NCBI RefSeq assembly: GCF_001485435.1
Contig: NZ_BCMS01000001.1
Span: forward strand, 52,501 to 116,500
DNA: 64,000 nt
Direction of reading: 5' to 3'
Source: Deinococcus grandis
GTDB taxonomy: Bacteria > Deinococcota > Deinococci > Deinococcales > Deinococcaceae
Below are positions 35,825 through 46,146 of this stretch, one piece after another; positions within the stretch are counted from its first letter, which is position 1, and the number at the start of each line of letters is the position of its first letter. The translations under genes and the position numbers were made by a program. The notes beneath the pieces were generated by a model. The model was not told the DNA's origin and did not search any database. It saw only the letters and a program-made list of their open reading frames with translations.

Positions 35825-36168
35825 AGGCCGTACCTGACTTTCATATCCTGATACCTCTCGTAGACGTGTTCATCGATGTCCTCCAGCGGCAGCCGGTCCA
35901 GCAGGGGCAGCAGCGTCTCGCGCAGCACCTCGCCGCGCGCCATCCACTGAAAATAGCGCCTGCCGCCGTGGTTGTACGGTCCGTACAGCTTCGAGCCGGG
36001 GCACAGGCGCAGCAGCGTCTCGAAGAGTTTCTGGTGGCGGGTGTGCATTCGCAGCGTGATCTGCGGCTGCTTGCCGTCCCCGCCGAAGTGCCCCTCGCCG
36101 ATCAGAATGCCCAGCAGCAGGCCGTCCTCGAAGGGGGTGTTGGTGGTGTTCACTGCTCCAGTCATCAA
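35821..36168 (-). CDS. LAGLIDADG-type homing endonuclease-like protein
   Basis: 115 aa. One LAGLIDADG-like helix GLLLGILIGEGHF (residues 16-28), then QPQITLRMHTRHQKLFETLL and SKLYGPYNHGGRRYFQWMA, the strand pattern of the LAGLIDADG core. A single motif implies a homodimer, and the short length a minimal or eroded enzyme. It is placed between mnmG and rsmG, with ATGA overlap to rsmG and a parS copy 8-37 bp before its start. It may instead be a domesticated DNA-binding protein. The catalytic acid (Glu in GEGHF) is present. Confidence 0.7.
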   Translation of the reverse strand: MMTGAVNTTNTPFEDGLLLGILIGEGHFGGDGKQPQITLRMHTRHQKLFETLLRLCPGSKLYGPYNHGGRRYFQWMARGEVLRETLLPLLDRLPLEDIDEHVYERYQDMKVRYGL

Positions 36169-36190
36169 GCCTCCGTTGTTTCACCGTCAA

Positions 36191-36204
36191 GTTTCCCGTG
36201 AAAC
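36191..36204. promoter_or_regulatory. parS site 1
   Basis: GTTTCCCGTGAAAC differs by one base from the canonical GTTTCACGTGAAAC core. It lies in a 30-bp block (36176-36205) that repeats at 36260-36289 with one mismatch; each block also has an extra GTTTCAC half-site. Close to parAB and about 18 kb from oriC, as expected of a ParB nucleation site. Confidence 0.85.
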
Positions 36205-36270
36205 GCAGGTGCGGTCAAGCGACGAAACGATCGGAGGGTGATCTTCCCTGCGATCCGTCTTGTTTCACCG

Positions 36271-38082
<1,812 letters not shown>

Positions 38083-38181
38083 CAGCCCACCAGTGTACCC
38101 GCCCCGAGAATGGGAAACGGTGATCCCGTGCGGTGTGGTGTGCCGCCTGATGGGGGTGACCGGCCCAGCCGATCAGGGCCG

Positions 38182-38210
38182 TTGAGCCGCGCTGACCGCC
38201 CGCCTACCAT
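38182..38210 (+). promoter_or_regulatory. Promoter of a leaderless transcript
   Basis: TTGAGC (38182-38187), 17-bp spacer, TACCAT (38205-38210), 7 nt before ATG 38218. Confidence 0.65.
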
Positions 38211-38217
38211 GGGGGGT

Positions 38218-39819
38218 ATGAACTTCGAGCAGCTGCGCGCCGACCTGATCGGGACCGACACCGTGATCCGCACGCCCTTCGGGGAGCGGCGCGTCACGTA
38301 CGCCGATTACGTCGCGTCGGGCCGCGCGCTGCGCAGCGTCGAGGACCGCGTCGCGACCCTGGCGCTGCCGCTGTACGCGAACACCCACACCGAGGACAGC
38401 GCGACCGGCGCGCACTCCACGCACCTGACCCATCAGGCGGCCGAGTACGTCAAGGGGCAGCTGGGCGGCGATCAGACCTGCAAGCTGGTGTTCTGCGGGT
38501 CCGGCAGCACGGCGGCCGTGCGGCGCATGCAGGACATCCTGGGCCTGACGGTGGGCGCCCACCACCGCGCCGCGATCCTGGCGGGCATGGCGGTGGGGGA
38601 GAGGCCGGTCGTGTTCGTCGGCCCGTACGAGCATCACAGCAACGAGATCAGCTGGCGCGAGACGCTGGCCGAGGTCGTGGAGATCCCCCTGTGCGAACGC
38701 GGGAACCTGGATCTGGACGCCCTGGTCGCCGCGCTGAAGGACCCGCGCTACGCGGGGCGGCCCAAGATCGGGTCGTTCAGCGCCGCGAGCAACGTGACCG
38801 GCCTGCTGACCGATACCCGCTCGGTGGCGCGCATCCTGCATGCGCACGGCGCGTACGCGTTCTTCGACTTCGCCGCCAGTGGGCCGTACGTGACCATCGA
38901 CATGAAACCGGGCCGTCCCGACGGGTACGACGCGGTGTTCCTCAGCCCGCACAAGTTCGTGGGTGGCCCCGGCACGCCGGGCCTGCTGTGCTTCCGCGAG
39001 GACCTGTACCGGCTGGCGGTGCCCAGCACGCCGGGGGGCGGTACGGTGCGCTTCGTGAACCGCGAGCGGCAGGTGTACGTGGAGGACATCGAGGCCCGCG
39101 AGGACGCCGGGACGCCCGCGATCCTCGGGAAGATCCGCACGGCGCTGGCCTTCCGCGTCAAGGCCGAGCTGGGCGCCGCGCAGATCACGGCGCGGGAGCA
39201 CGAACTGTTCGCCCGCGCCCTGACCCGCCTGGGCGCGAATGCCCAGATCAGACTGCTGGGGAACCTGGAGGCGCCCCGGCTGGCCTTCCTGTCGTTCCTG
39301 ACCTTCACGCCCGGCGGGCGGCAGCTGCACCCCCGGCTGGTCGTGCGGCTGCTGAACGACCTGTTCGGCATCCAGGCGCGTGGCGGCTGCGCCTGCGCCG
39401 GACCGTACGGGCACGTGCTGCTGAACGTGGATGACCAGACCAGCGAGCGGTACCTGCAGTGCGCGCTCAATCACGTGGACGGCGTGAAGCCCGGCTGGAC
39501 GAGGCTCAACTTGGCCCCGTGGGCCACCGACGAGGAGGTGGAGTTCCTGCTGGACGCCATCGAGTTCGTCGCGGAGTTCGGCGAGCGCTTTGTGGCGCTG
39601 TACGCCTTCGACTGGGAGTCCGGCGCGTGGACGCACCCGGCGGACGCCGCCCCGATGGAGCTGTTCGGGGACGCGCGGCCCCGGACGGCGGCGGGCGCGG
39701 TCCCGTACGCCAGCTACCTGCGCGAGGCGCGCGCCCTGGCGGCAGACCTGAGTCCGGCAGGGGAGGGGAGGGCGGTGCCGCCGCACGTGCCGGAGGATCT
39801 GGTGTTCTTCGCCCACTGA
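38218..39819 (+). CDS. Class V aminotransferase-fold (cysteine desulfurase-like) protein
   Basis: 533 aa. PLP-binding Lys in SPHKFVGGPGTPGLLCF; YADYVASGRAL, YEHHSNEISWRETLAEVVEI and FDFAASGPYVTIDM match the family of class V aminotransferases that includes cysteine desulfurases. RGGCACAGPYGHVLL could carry a catalytic cysteine. The C-terminal 110 residues extend beyond the normal fold (EFVAEFGERFVALYAFDWES onward). Not tied to an isc/suf locus; the reaction is uncertain. Its promoter is TTGAGC-N17-TACCAT, for a leaderless mRNA. Confidence 0.8.
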   Translation: MNFEQLRADLIGTDTVIRTPFGERRVTYADYVASGRALRSVEDRVATLALPLYANTHTEDSATGAHSTHLTHQAAEYVKGQLGGDQTCKLVFCGSGSTAAVRRMQDILGLTVGAHHRAAILAGMAVGERPVVFVGPYEHHSNEISWRETLAEVVEIPLCERGNLDLDALVAALKDPRYAGRPKIGSFSAASNVTGLLTDTRSVARILHAHGAYAFFDFAASGPYVTIDMKPGRPDGYDAVFLSPHKFVGGPGTPGLLCFREDLYRLAVPSTPGGGTVRFVNRERQVYVEDIEAREDAGTPAILGKIRTALAFRVKAELGAAQITAREHELFARALTRLGANAQIRLLGNLEAPRLAFLSFLTFTPGGRQLHPRLVVRLLNDLFGIQARGGCACAGPYGHVLLNVDDQTSERYLQCALNHVDGVKPGWTRLNLAPWATDEEVEFLLDAIEFVAEFGERFVALYAFDWESGAWTHPADAAPMELFGDARPRTAAGAVPYASYLREARALAADLSPAGEGRAVPPHVPEDLVFFAH

Positions 39820-39956
39820 TCCGGAGTGGCGGTTCTGGCTCCCTGGCGTCCGGCTGGTCTGGACGCCAGGGAGCTTCTGTGAGGAGGCCGCAGGGCTGGA
39901 ACCGGTTCGCCTTCCGGGGCAGGATTCGCGCCTCATGGACAAAGCGTCTAAAATGC

Positions 39957-39970
39957 CTAACGAGCGTTTG
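39957..39970 (+). promoter_or_regulatory. TetR-type operator before the 2-oxoacid dehydrogenase genes
   Basis: CTAACGAGCGTTTG is an inverted repeat (AACG-N2-CGTT) 4 nt downstream of TAAAAT (39949-39954). It fits a CNAACGNNCGTTNG pattern like that of TetR-family regulators of aromatic and acyl-CoA catabolism (PaaR-like in Thermus). Repression by an acyl-CoA-responsive factor is inferred; no regulator gene lies in the window. Confidence 0.5.
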
Positions 39971-40044
39971 CTAGACAGATGAACTTCCGGACGTGCCCAG
40001 GCCCCAGCGGCGGCGGCGCGCACCCGGTCAGGAGGCCCCAGCCC

Positions 40045-41154
40045 ATGATTCAACCCTTCACCCCCGAACCCATCCGCTTCGTCGCGGAAGACGGGACGCC
40101 GGTGCAGCCCCTCCCGGAGCGCTACACGCCCGAGGTGCTGCGCGACCTGCACCGCCTGATGCTCCAGGCGCGCGAATTCGACCGCAAGCTCATCACGCTG
40201 CTCCGGCAGGGCCGCACCACCTTCTACGCGCAGTCCAGCGGTATGGAGGCCACCCAGGTGGGCCTCGCCCGCTCGATCCGCGTCGGGCACGACTGGGTCT
40301 GGCCGTACTACCGCGACCACACCCTGGGCCTCGCGATGGGTGTGCCCATGGCGGAACTGATCAGCCAGTGCCTGGGCACGAACAGCGACTCCTGCCGGGG
40401 CCGCCAGATGCCGCACCACTTCGCCGCGCAGCGCCAGAACTTCGTGTCCATCAGTTCCTCCATCGCGTCGCAGGTGCCGCCCGCCGCCGGGAACGCCATG
40501 GCGCAGAAGTACCTCGGCGTGGACGAGATCACCGTCTGCACCTTCGGGGACGGCGCCACGAGTGAAGGCGACTGGCACGCCGGGATGAACATGGCGGGCG
40601 CCGCGCAGGCCCCCGCGCTATTCGTCTGCGAGAACAACCAGTGGGCAATCAGCACCAGCATCCGCGAGCAGACCGCCAGCGAGACCATCCACATCAAGGC
40701 GAAAGCGTACGGCATGCCCGGCTACTACGTGGACGGCAACGACATCATCGCCGTCATGGAAGTCTGCTCATTTGCCGCCGAGCAGGTCCGCAGCGGTCAG
40801 GGCCCCGCCCTGGTCGAGTGCCTCACCTACCGCGTGGGCTCGCACAGCAACGCGGACGCGGACGCCGAGAAGCACTACCGCACCCGCGAGGAAGTCGACG
40901 CGTGGCTGGCCCGTGACCCCATCACCCGCCTGGAGAACCTCCTGGCGCACCTGGGGCACCCCGTGACCGCCGAGGAACGCGCCGCGCTGATCGCGCAGAC
41001 GCACCGCGAGGTGGACGAGCAGGTGCTCGCCGCCGAGGCGACCGGGCAGCCCGACTGGCGCATCATGTTCGAGGACGTGTACGCCGACCTGCCCGACCAC
41101 CTGCGCCAGCAGGAAGCCTTCCTGCGCGCCGAGCAGACCGGAGGCCGCGCATGA
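40045..41154 (+). CDS. Branched-chain 2-oxoacid dehydrogenase E1 alpha subunit
   Basis: 369 aa from ATG 40045 (MIQPFTPEPIRFV) after AGGAGG. Thiamine diphosphate site GDGATSEGDWHAGMNMAGA with downstream ENNQWAISTS; GRQMPHHFAAQRQNFVSISS and YRVGSHSNADADAEKHYRT are typical of branched-chain rather than pyruvate E1 alpha. Decarboxylates 2-oxoisovalerate-type acids, feeding branched fatty-acid primers and energy. It is followed by E1 beta with ATGA overlap and by E2 at 42597; E3 is not in the window. Confidence 0.92.
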   Translation: MIQPFTPEPIRFVAEDGTPVQPLPERYTPEVLRDLHRLMLQAREFDRKLITLLRQGRTTFYAQSSGMEATQVGLARSIRVGHDWVWPYYRDHTLGLAMGVPMAELISQCLGTNSDSCRGRQMPHHFAAQRQNFVSISSSIASQVPPAAGNAMAQKYLGVDEITVCTFGDGATSEGDWHAGMNMAGAAQAPALFVCENNQWAISTSIREQTASETIHIKAKAYGMPGYYVDGNDIIAVMEVCSFAAEQVRSGQGPALVECLTYRVGSHSNADADAEKHYRTREEVDAWLARDPITRLENLLAHLGHPVTAEERAALIAQTHREVDEQVLAAEATGQPDWRIMFEDVYADLPDHLRQQEAFLRAEQTGGRA

Positions 41155-42170
41155 CCGCCACCCAGACCCGCCCGGAGGCTGCCCCCATGACGACCGGCCG
41201 CACCATCAACCTCATCCAGGCCGTCACCGAGGCCATCGCCGAGGAGATGGAACGCGACCAACGGGTCGTGCTGTTCGGCGAGGACGTCGGCGCGCGCGGC
41301 GGCGTGTTCATGGCCACCGCCGGCCTGCAGGAACGCTTCGGCAAGCACCGCGTCTTCGACACGCCGCTGAGCGAGGCCAGTATTGTCGGCGCCGCCGTCG
41401 GCATGGCCGTGCGCGGCCTGCGCCCCATCGCGGAAATCCAGTTCGCGGACTACATGGGCCCCGGCTTCGACCAGATCATCTCGCAGGCCGCCAAGATCCG
41501 CTACCGGTCGGCGGGGCAGTTCACGGCGCCCATGGTCATCCGCACGCCCTCGGGCGGCGGCGTGAAGGGCGGGCACCACCACAGCCAGAGCCCTGAGAGC
41601 TACTACACCCACACCCCGGGCCTGAAGGTCGTCATGCCCAGCACCCCCTACGACGCCAAGGGCCTGCTGAAGGCCGCGCTGCGCGGCGAGGACCCGGTCA
41701 TCTACTTCGAACCCAAACGCCTCTACCGCGCCGCCAAGGGCGAGGTGCCCGACCACGACTATGTCGTGAAACTGGGCGAGGCCGCCGTGCGCCGCGAGGG
41801 CAGCGACCTGAGCCTCATCGGTTACGGCGGCGTGATGCCCGACCTGGAGAAGGCCGCCGACGCCCTGGCCGCCGAGGGCGTCAGCGTCGAGGTCATCGAC
41901 CTGCGTTCCCTGGTGCCCTGGGACCGCGACCGCGTCCTGACCAGCGTCCAGAAGACCGGCCGGGCCGTCCTCGTCAGCGAGGCGCCGCGCATCAGCAACT
42001 TCATGGGCGAGGTCGCGTACGTCATCCAGGAGCAGGCCTTCGATTATCTGACCGCCCCCGTCGGTCAGGTGGCGGGCTTCGACACGCCGTACCCGTACGT
42101 GCAGGACAAGGTGTACCTGCCCGGCGCGAACCGCATCGTGGCCGCCTGCGTCCAGGCCCTCAACTACTGA
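41151..42170 (+). CDS. Branched-chain 2-oxoacid dehydrogenase E1 beta subunit
   Basis: 339 aa; ATG overlaps the E1 alpha stop. INLIQAVTEAIAEEMERDQR, FGEDVGARGGVFMATAGLQ, ADYMGPGFDQIISQAAKIRY and GGGVKGGHHHSQSPESYYTH are conserved beta-subunit motifs. The first 17 residues (Thr/Pro-rich) may be absent if translation begins at a second ATG (MTTGRTINL). Forms the alpha2beta2 E1 heterotetramer with the gene upstream. Confidence 0.92.
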   Translation: MTATQTRPEAAPMTTGRTINLIQAVTEAIAEEMERDQRVVLFGEDVGARGGVFMATAGLQERFGKHRVFDTPLSEASIVGAAVGMAVRGLRPIAEIQFADYMGPGFDQIISQAAKIRYRSAGQFTAPMVIRTPSGGGVKGGHHHSQSPESYYTHTPGLKVVMPSTPYDAKGLLKAALRGEDPVIYFEPKRLYRAAKGEVPDHDYVVKLGEAAVRREGSDLSLIGYGGVMPDLEKAADALAAEGVSVEVIDLRSLVPWDRDRVLTSVQKTGRAVLVSEAPRISNFMGEVAYVIQEQAFDYLTAPVGQVAGFDTPYPYVQDKVYLPGANRIVAACVQALNY

Positions 42171-42199
42171 CCCCGTCCCCTGGCCCCTAAGCTGTCTCC

Positions 42200-42433
42200 A
42201 TGCGACCTGACCTGCTGCGCCCCCTGCTGGGCACCCTGGGCCTGCTGATCGGCTTCACGCTCTACGCCCTCGCGGGAAAACTCGCCGAACCCTGGCAGAG
42301 CGTCGCCATCGGCGGCATGTTCGCCCTGCTGGGCCTGTCGGCCTGGGTGTACGCGCGCGGGGAACGCTGGATCCAGGGGCTGGGCCTGCTGCTGCTCATC
42401 TACGGACTGCTGCGCGCCACCGTGCTGCGCTGA
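42200..42433 (+). CDS. Small membrane protein
   Basis: 77 aa with three hydrophobic helices: LLGTLGLLIGFTLYALAG, VAIGGMFALLGLSAWVYA and IQGLGLLLLIYGLLRATV. TAAGCT (42188-42193) is 6 nt before ATG 42200, so probably leaderless. It lies between the E1 beta and E2 genes but has its own promoter signal. Family not recognised. Confidence 0.6.
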   Translation: MRPDLLRPLLGTLGLLIGFTLYALAGKLAEPWQSVAIGGMFALLGLSAWVYARGERWIQGLGLLLLIYGLLRATVLR

Positions 42434-42439
42434 ACCGAC

Positions 42440-42576
42440 ACACCACCGCGTTTCTCCGTTCCGTGGCCGTGAGGAAAGCACTCCCGTCCACTCCACTCCA
42501 AACCGCTGTGCATCACGGTTTCTCGCTCCGCTCGGGTCAGGGGCTTTCGGGAACACCGCCCTCAAGACCCCTGACC
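42440..42576 (+). repeat. Remnant of a palindromic intergenic repeat
   Basis: The 163-bp gap before E2 shares CTCGCTCCGCTCGGGT (42522-42537) and CTCCAC with the palindromic repeat at 50786-50920. A 9-bp stem GGTCAGGGG (42535-42543)/CCCCTGACC (42568-42576) lies at its downstream end. Probably a decayed copy or a hybrid junction. Confidence 0.5.
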
Positions 42577-42596
42577 ACCGAAAAACGAGGTTCACC

Positions 42597-44087
42597 ATGA
42601 AAGAAGTGCTGCTGCCCGAACTGGCCGAGAGTGTCGTCGAGGGCGAAATCCTGAAGTGGCTGGTGCAGGAGGGCGACACCATCGCCCTGGAACAACCCCT
42701 GTGCGAGGTCATGACCGACAAGGTCACCGTGGAACTCCCCAGCCCGGTCGCCGGGGTGCTCAGCAAGCGCCTCGCGGGCGAGGGGGACGTGGTGGCCGTG
42801 CACGCCGCCATCGCCCTGATCGACGAGACCGGCGGGGCCGCCGCTGCCCCCGCCCCTGCCGCCACTGCACCCGCCCCCGCTGCCGCGCCGCTGAGCACGC
42901 AGGCGCAGGAGGAACGCGAGCAGGTGGGCGGCAGCATCGTCGAGGCCGGACACCTCCAGAAGGGGGCGGACGACGATTCCACCAGCCTCTTCAAGGCGTT
43001 CTCCAGTGACGAGAAGGTGCAGGTGCAGGGCCTCGGCGCGCGCCAGCCCGCCGCGCCCGCCGCACCCACCCAGCCGACCCGCGCGGACGGCCGCGTGCTG
43101 GCCGTGCCCGCCGCGCGGCAGCTGGCGCGTGAACTGAACCTCGACCTGACCCAGGTGCGTGGCAGTGGCCCCAACGGCCGCATCCGCGTGAGCGACGTGC
43201 TGGCCCACCAGGGCATCAACCAGGGTCAGGCGGCCCCCATGCATACGGCCCCCGCCCAGACCGCCGCCCCGGCCCAGGCGCCCGCACAGGCGGCCCAGCC
43301 CGCCCCCGCCGCGAAGGCCCCCGCTGCGGGCGGGATGCCCGTCGCGCCCGTGCAGTACCGCACGCCCAAGGGCTACGAGCACCTCGAGGACCGCGTGCCG
43401 CTGCGGGGCATGCGCCGCGCCATCAGCAACCAGATGCAGGCCAGCCACCTGTACACGGTGCGCACCCTGACCGTGGACGAGGTGAACCTCAGCAAGCTCG
43501 TCGAGTTCCGCGCGCGCGTCAAGGACGACGCCGCTGCGGCGGGCGTGAAGCTGTCGTACCTGCCGTTCATCTTCAAGGCCGTCGCGGCAGCGCTGCGGAA
43601 GTTCCCCAGCCTGAACACTAGCTTCGACGAGGCCACCCAGGAGATCGTCCAGAAGCGCTATTACAACATCGGCATGGCCGTCGCCACCGACGCGGGCCTG
43701 ACCGTGCCCGTCCTGAAGGACGTGAACCACAAGAGCGTCTTCGACCTCGCCCGGGAAGTCAGCGACCTCGCCGCGCGCGCCCAGGGCGGCAAACTCCAGG
43801 CGGACGAACTGGCGGGCAGCACCTTCAGCGTCACGAACATCGGCTCGATCGGCGCGCTGTTCTCCTTCCCGATCATCAACGTGCCCGACGCCGCCATCCT
43901 CGGCATCCACTCCATCCAGAAGCGGCCCATCGTGGACGAATACGACAACATCGTCGTGGCGCACATGATGTACCTCAGCCTGTCCTTCGACCACCGCCTC
44001 GTGGACGGCGCGGAAGCCGCGCGCTTCTGCAAGGAGGTCATCCGCCTGCTGGAAAACCCCGATCGGCTGATGCTCGAAGCCATGTAA
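42597..44087 (+). CDS. Branched-chain 2-oxoacid dehydrogenase E2 (dihydrolipoyl acyltransferase)
   Basis: 496 aa. Lipoyl domain 1-75 with lipoyl-lysine in EVMTDKVTVELPS (Lys43), Ala/Pro linker, peripheral subunit-binding domain (RVLAVPAARQLARELNLDL, GPNGRIRVSDVL) at about 160-205, second Ala/Pro-rich linker, catalytic domain from about 255 with active-site SFDHRLVDGAEAARF. One lipoyl domain only. Completes the E1 alpha-E1 beta-E2 cluster; E3 must be supplied elsewhere. A repeat-like gap separates it from E1. Confidence 0.93.
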   Translation: MKEVLLPELAESVVEGEILKWLVQEGDTIALEQPLCEVMTDKVTVELPSPVAGVLSKRLAGEGDVVAVHAAIALIDETGGAAAAPAPAATAPAPAAAPLSTQAQEEREQVGGSIVEAGHLQKGADDDSTSLFKAFSSDEKVQVQGLGARQPAAPAAPTQPTRADGRVLAVPAARQLARELNLDLTQVRGSGPNGRIRVSDVLAHQGINQGQAAPMHTAPAQTAAPAQAPAQAAQPAPAAKAPAAGGMPVAPVQYRTPKGYEHLEDRVPLRGMRRAISNQMQASHLYTVRTLTVDEVNLSKLVEFRARVKDDAAAAGVKLSYLPFIFKAVAAALRKFPSLNTSFDEATQEIVQKRYYNIGMAVATDAGLTVPVLKDVNHKSVFDLAREVSDLAARAQGGKLQADELAGSTFSVTNIGSIGALFSFPIINVPDAAILGIHSIQKRPIVDEYDNIVVAHMMYLSLSFDHRLVDGAEAARFCKEVIRLLENPDRLMLEAM

Positions 44088-44104
44088 ATCCGGCTTCGAA
44101 AGGG

Positions 44105-44132
44105 GAGGCGGCCAGCCAGTCTGGTCCGCCTC
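44105..44132 (+). terminator. Terminator after E2
   Basis: GAGGCGG (44105-44111) pairs with CCGCCTC (44126-44132) around CCAGCCAGTCTGG; CTCTCGC follows. No strong T-run. Confidence 0.5.
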
Positions 44133-44200
44133 CTCTCGCATGAAGGGCTCCTGAGGCACCTCGCATCTTCCCGCCGGCCGGGACGGCGCAAGCTGAGGGC

Positions 44201-44383
44201 ATGACCGACGAGCAGAAGACCGGGTACGACCCCGCCAACAGCAGCCCCGCCGAGGGCCAGAGCCACGCCATTCCCGACGAGGCAAAGGGCAAGGACCCGA
44301 ACATCGACCCGGCCGCGAAACCCGAACCTGCCGAGGGTGGCCGGGATGAGGTGGAGAGCGACAGCACGCCCGGCCAGTCCTGA
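44201..44383 (+). CDS. Small acidic disordered protein
   Basis: 60 aa, rich in Asp, Glu, Pro, Ser and Lys without hydrophobic segments (DEAKGKDPNIDPAAKPEPAE), so probably intrinsically disordered. CAAGCT (44189-44194) is 6 nt before ATG. It ends 4 nt before the GTG of the endonuclease gene, which suggests co-expression. No family recognised; could be desiccation-related, but that is a guess. Confidence 0.5.
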   Translation: MTDEQKTGYDPANSSPAEGQSHAIPDEAKGKDPNIDPAAKPEPAEGGRDEVESDSTPGQS

Positions 44384-44387
44384 GGCT

Positions 44388-45113
44388 GTGACCGACCCGA
44401 CCCCCCTGAACGTGGCCCGCCCGGATGACGAGCGGGCCGCGCTGCTCGTGTGGATGCACGGCACCCTGCGGCCCGAGTACGGCGAGCGCCCCCTGACACC
44501 CCGCCGGGAGCCGCTGCACGAGCTGATCAGCACGATCCTCTCGCAGCGCACCACGCACGCCGACGAGGAAGCCGCGTACCGTGAACTGCGGACGCTGGGC
44601 GACTGGGACGCCATCATCGCCGCGCCCGTGGAGGCCGTGGCGCACGCCATCCGGCGCAGCAACTACCCCGAGAGCAAGGCCCCACGCATCCAGGCGACCC
44701 TGGCCGCGCTGCGCGACTCGCCCGGCGGGTACGACCTCGACCACCTGCGCGACCTGCCGGTGAAGGACGCCCTGAAGTTCCTGACCGACCTGCCCGGCGT
44801 GGGCATCAAGACCGCCAGTCTGGTGCTGCTGTTCAATTTCGCCCGCCCGGTCTTCCCGGTGGACACACACGTGCACCGCGTCACGACCCGCGTGGGCGCC
44901 ATCCCGAAGATGGGCGAACAGGCCGCGCACCGCGCCCTCCTGAAACTCCTGCCGCCCGACCCGGCGTTCCTGTACGAACTGCACGTGAACCTGCTGCGCC
45001 ACGGGCAGCGGGTGTGCTCGTGGTACGACCCGAAGTGCGGCGCGTGCGTGCTGCGCTTCCGCTGCGACGCCCACGCCCAGTACGGGGATGGGGTGCCTGC
45101 CTGGAAGGGGTGA
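44388..45113 (+). CDS. Endonuclease III-family DNA glycosylase/AP lyase
   Basis: 241 aa from GTG 44388. Helix-hairpin-helix LPGVGIKTASLVLLF with the catalytic Lys, Asp in FPVDTHVHRV, and a [4Fe-4S] cluster C-X6-C-X2-C-X5-C in CSWYDPKCGACVLRFRC near the C-terminus. Removes oxidised pyrimidines. Deinococcus carries several paralogues; which one this is cannot be told here. The segment EPLHELISTILSQRTTHADE has the usual family form with Q in SQRT. Confidence 0.9.
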   Translation: MTDPTPLNVARPDDERAALLVWMHGTLRPEYGERPLTPRREPLHELISTILSQRTTHADEEAAYRELRTLGDWDAIIAAPVEAVAHAIRRSNYPESKAPRIQATLAALRDSPGGYDLDHLRDLPVKDALKFLTDLPGVGIKTASLVLLFNFARPVFPVDTHVHRVTTRVGAIPKMGEQAAHRALLKLLPPDPAFLYELHVNLLRHGQRVCSWYDPKCGACVLRFRCDAHAQYGDGVPAWKG

Positions 45114-45150
45114 GGCGGCGCGCCCTGGCCTGCCGTGTCACGCTGGGGGC

Positions 45151-45942
45151 ATGTGGCGCTGGCTGCTCCCCCTGCTGATCGTCCCGGCGATCCTGTACGC
45201 CGTGACCGGTGGGTCGGTGGGTCCCCCGCCGCCGCTGGAGGTGCGCCGCGTGACCCCTGTGACCCTGCCGGAACCCCGTGACCTGCCCGAACTGCTGGCC
45301 CGCCTGGACGCCTGGGTGGCGCGTGAGGTTCCCCTGCAACACGCGACCCTGCGCCCCGGCGTGACAGACGCCGCGCTGGACGCCTTCGAGGTGCGGCAGG
45401 GCGTGACGCTGCCCCCGGCCCTGCGCGCCCTGTACCGCTGGCATGACGGCGGCGACCTGTTCGGCCTGAAATTCCTGAGCCTGGAGCATCTGGAATTCCA
45501 GCGGGTGGCGTGGGCGGAACTCGCCGCCGACCGCATGACCGATCTGGACGAGGTCGTGGTGTCGCACCCGCCCGGCGCGATCCGCCTCCTATATGCCACG
45601 GGCGACTGGCTGCCGTTCCTGCACGACGGGGGCGGGAACCACGTGGCGATTGACCTGCATCCTGGCCCAGCTGGGCGGCCAGGGCAGGTGATCACGGTCG
45701 GCCCGGACGAGGACGACCGCTACGTGCTGGCGCCCGATCTCGACACCTTCCTGCGCGAGTACCTGCGCCGCCTGGAATCGGGGCGGGTCACGGTGCGCCG
45801 CCTGGGCGGGTACGCGACCGAAACCTGGGAGGTGCGCCTGCAGGAGCCGGGCGGGCGTGCCCCGGACACGTACGGGTTGCTGGCCCACCTGTTCCCTGGA
45901 TTCGGCGCGGCACCCGAGCGCATGGACACCCGCTGGCACTGA
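45151..45942 (+). CDS. Membrane-anchored SMI1/KNR4-like protein
   Basis: 263 aa from ATG 45151 (MWRWLLPLLIVPAILYAVTG, one membrane helix). The SMI1/KNR4 core is visible: ALDAFEVRQGVTLPPALRAL and YRWHDGGDLFGLKFLSLEHL, with GDWLPFLHDGGGNHVAIDLHP. Such domains often act as immunity proteins or in peptidoglycan-related regulation in bacteria; no cognate toxin gene is visible next to it. Confidence 0.8.
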   Translation: MWRWLLPLLIVPAILYAVTGGSVGPPPPLEVRRVTPVTLPEPRDLPELLARLDAWVAREVPLQHATLRPGVTDAALDAFEVRQGVTLPPALRALYRWHDGGDLFGLKFLSLEHLEFQRVAWAELAADRMTDLDEVVVSHPPGAIRLLYATGDWLPFLHDGGGNHVAIDLHPGPAGRPGQVITVGPDEDDRYVLAPDLDTFLREYLRRLESGRVTVRRLGGYATETWEVRLQEPGGRAPDTYGLLAHLFPGFGAAPERMDTRWH

Positions 45943-45949
45943 TGTCACA

Positions 45950-46144
45950 TCAGCTCAGGTGCGCGCGGGCCAGCGCCTCGCCCTCCTGCCGGGCAGCGTG
46001 AACGACGGGGCATGTGGGCTGCGGGTGGCCTTCCCGGGGTACACCGACCTGCCGGGTGCCGACCGTGTCGGCCCCGAGGGTCTGGTGGTACGCGCTCAGG
46101 AAGGCCAGCAGCGCCGAGGCGGTCTGCTGGTCTTCAGGGTGCAT
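45950..46144 (-). CDS. Small hypothetical protein downstream of the LURP-one gene
   Basis: 64 aa (MHPEDQQTASALLAFLSAYH start), one Cys, no recognised motif. Its ATG lies 2 nt after the stop of the LURP-one-like gene, so it would be translated by coupling. The 3' end converges with the SMI1-like gene with 7 bp between. Real but of unknown role, or a non-conserved ORF. Confidence 0.45.
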   Translation of the reverse strand: MHPEDQQTASALLAFLSAYHQTLGADTVGTRQVGVPREGHPQPTCPVVHAARQEGEALARAHLS

Positions 46145-46146
46145 GA

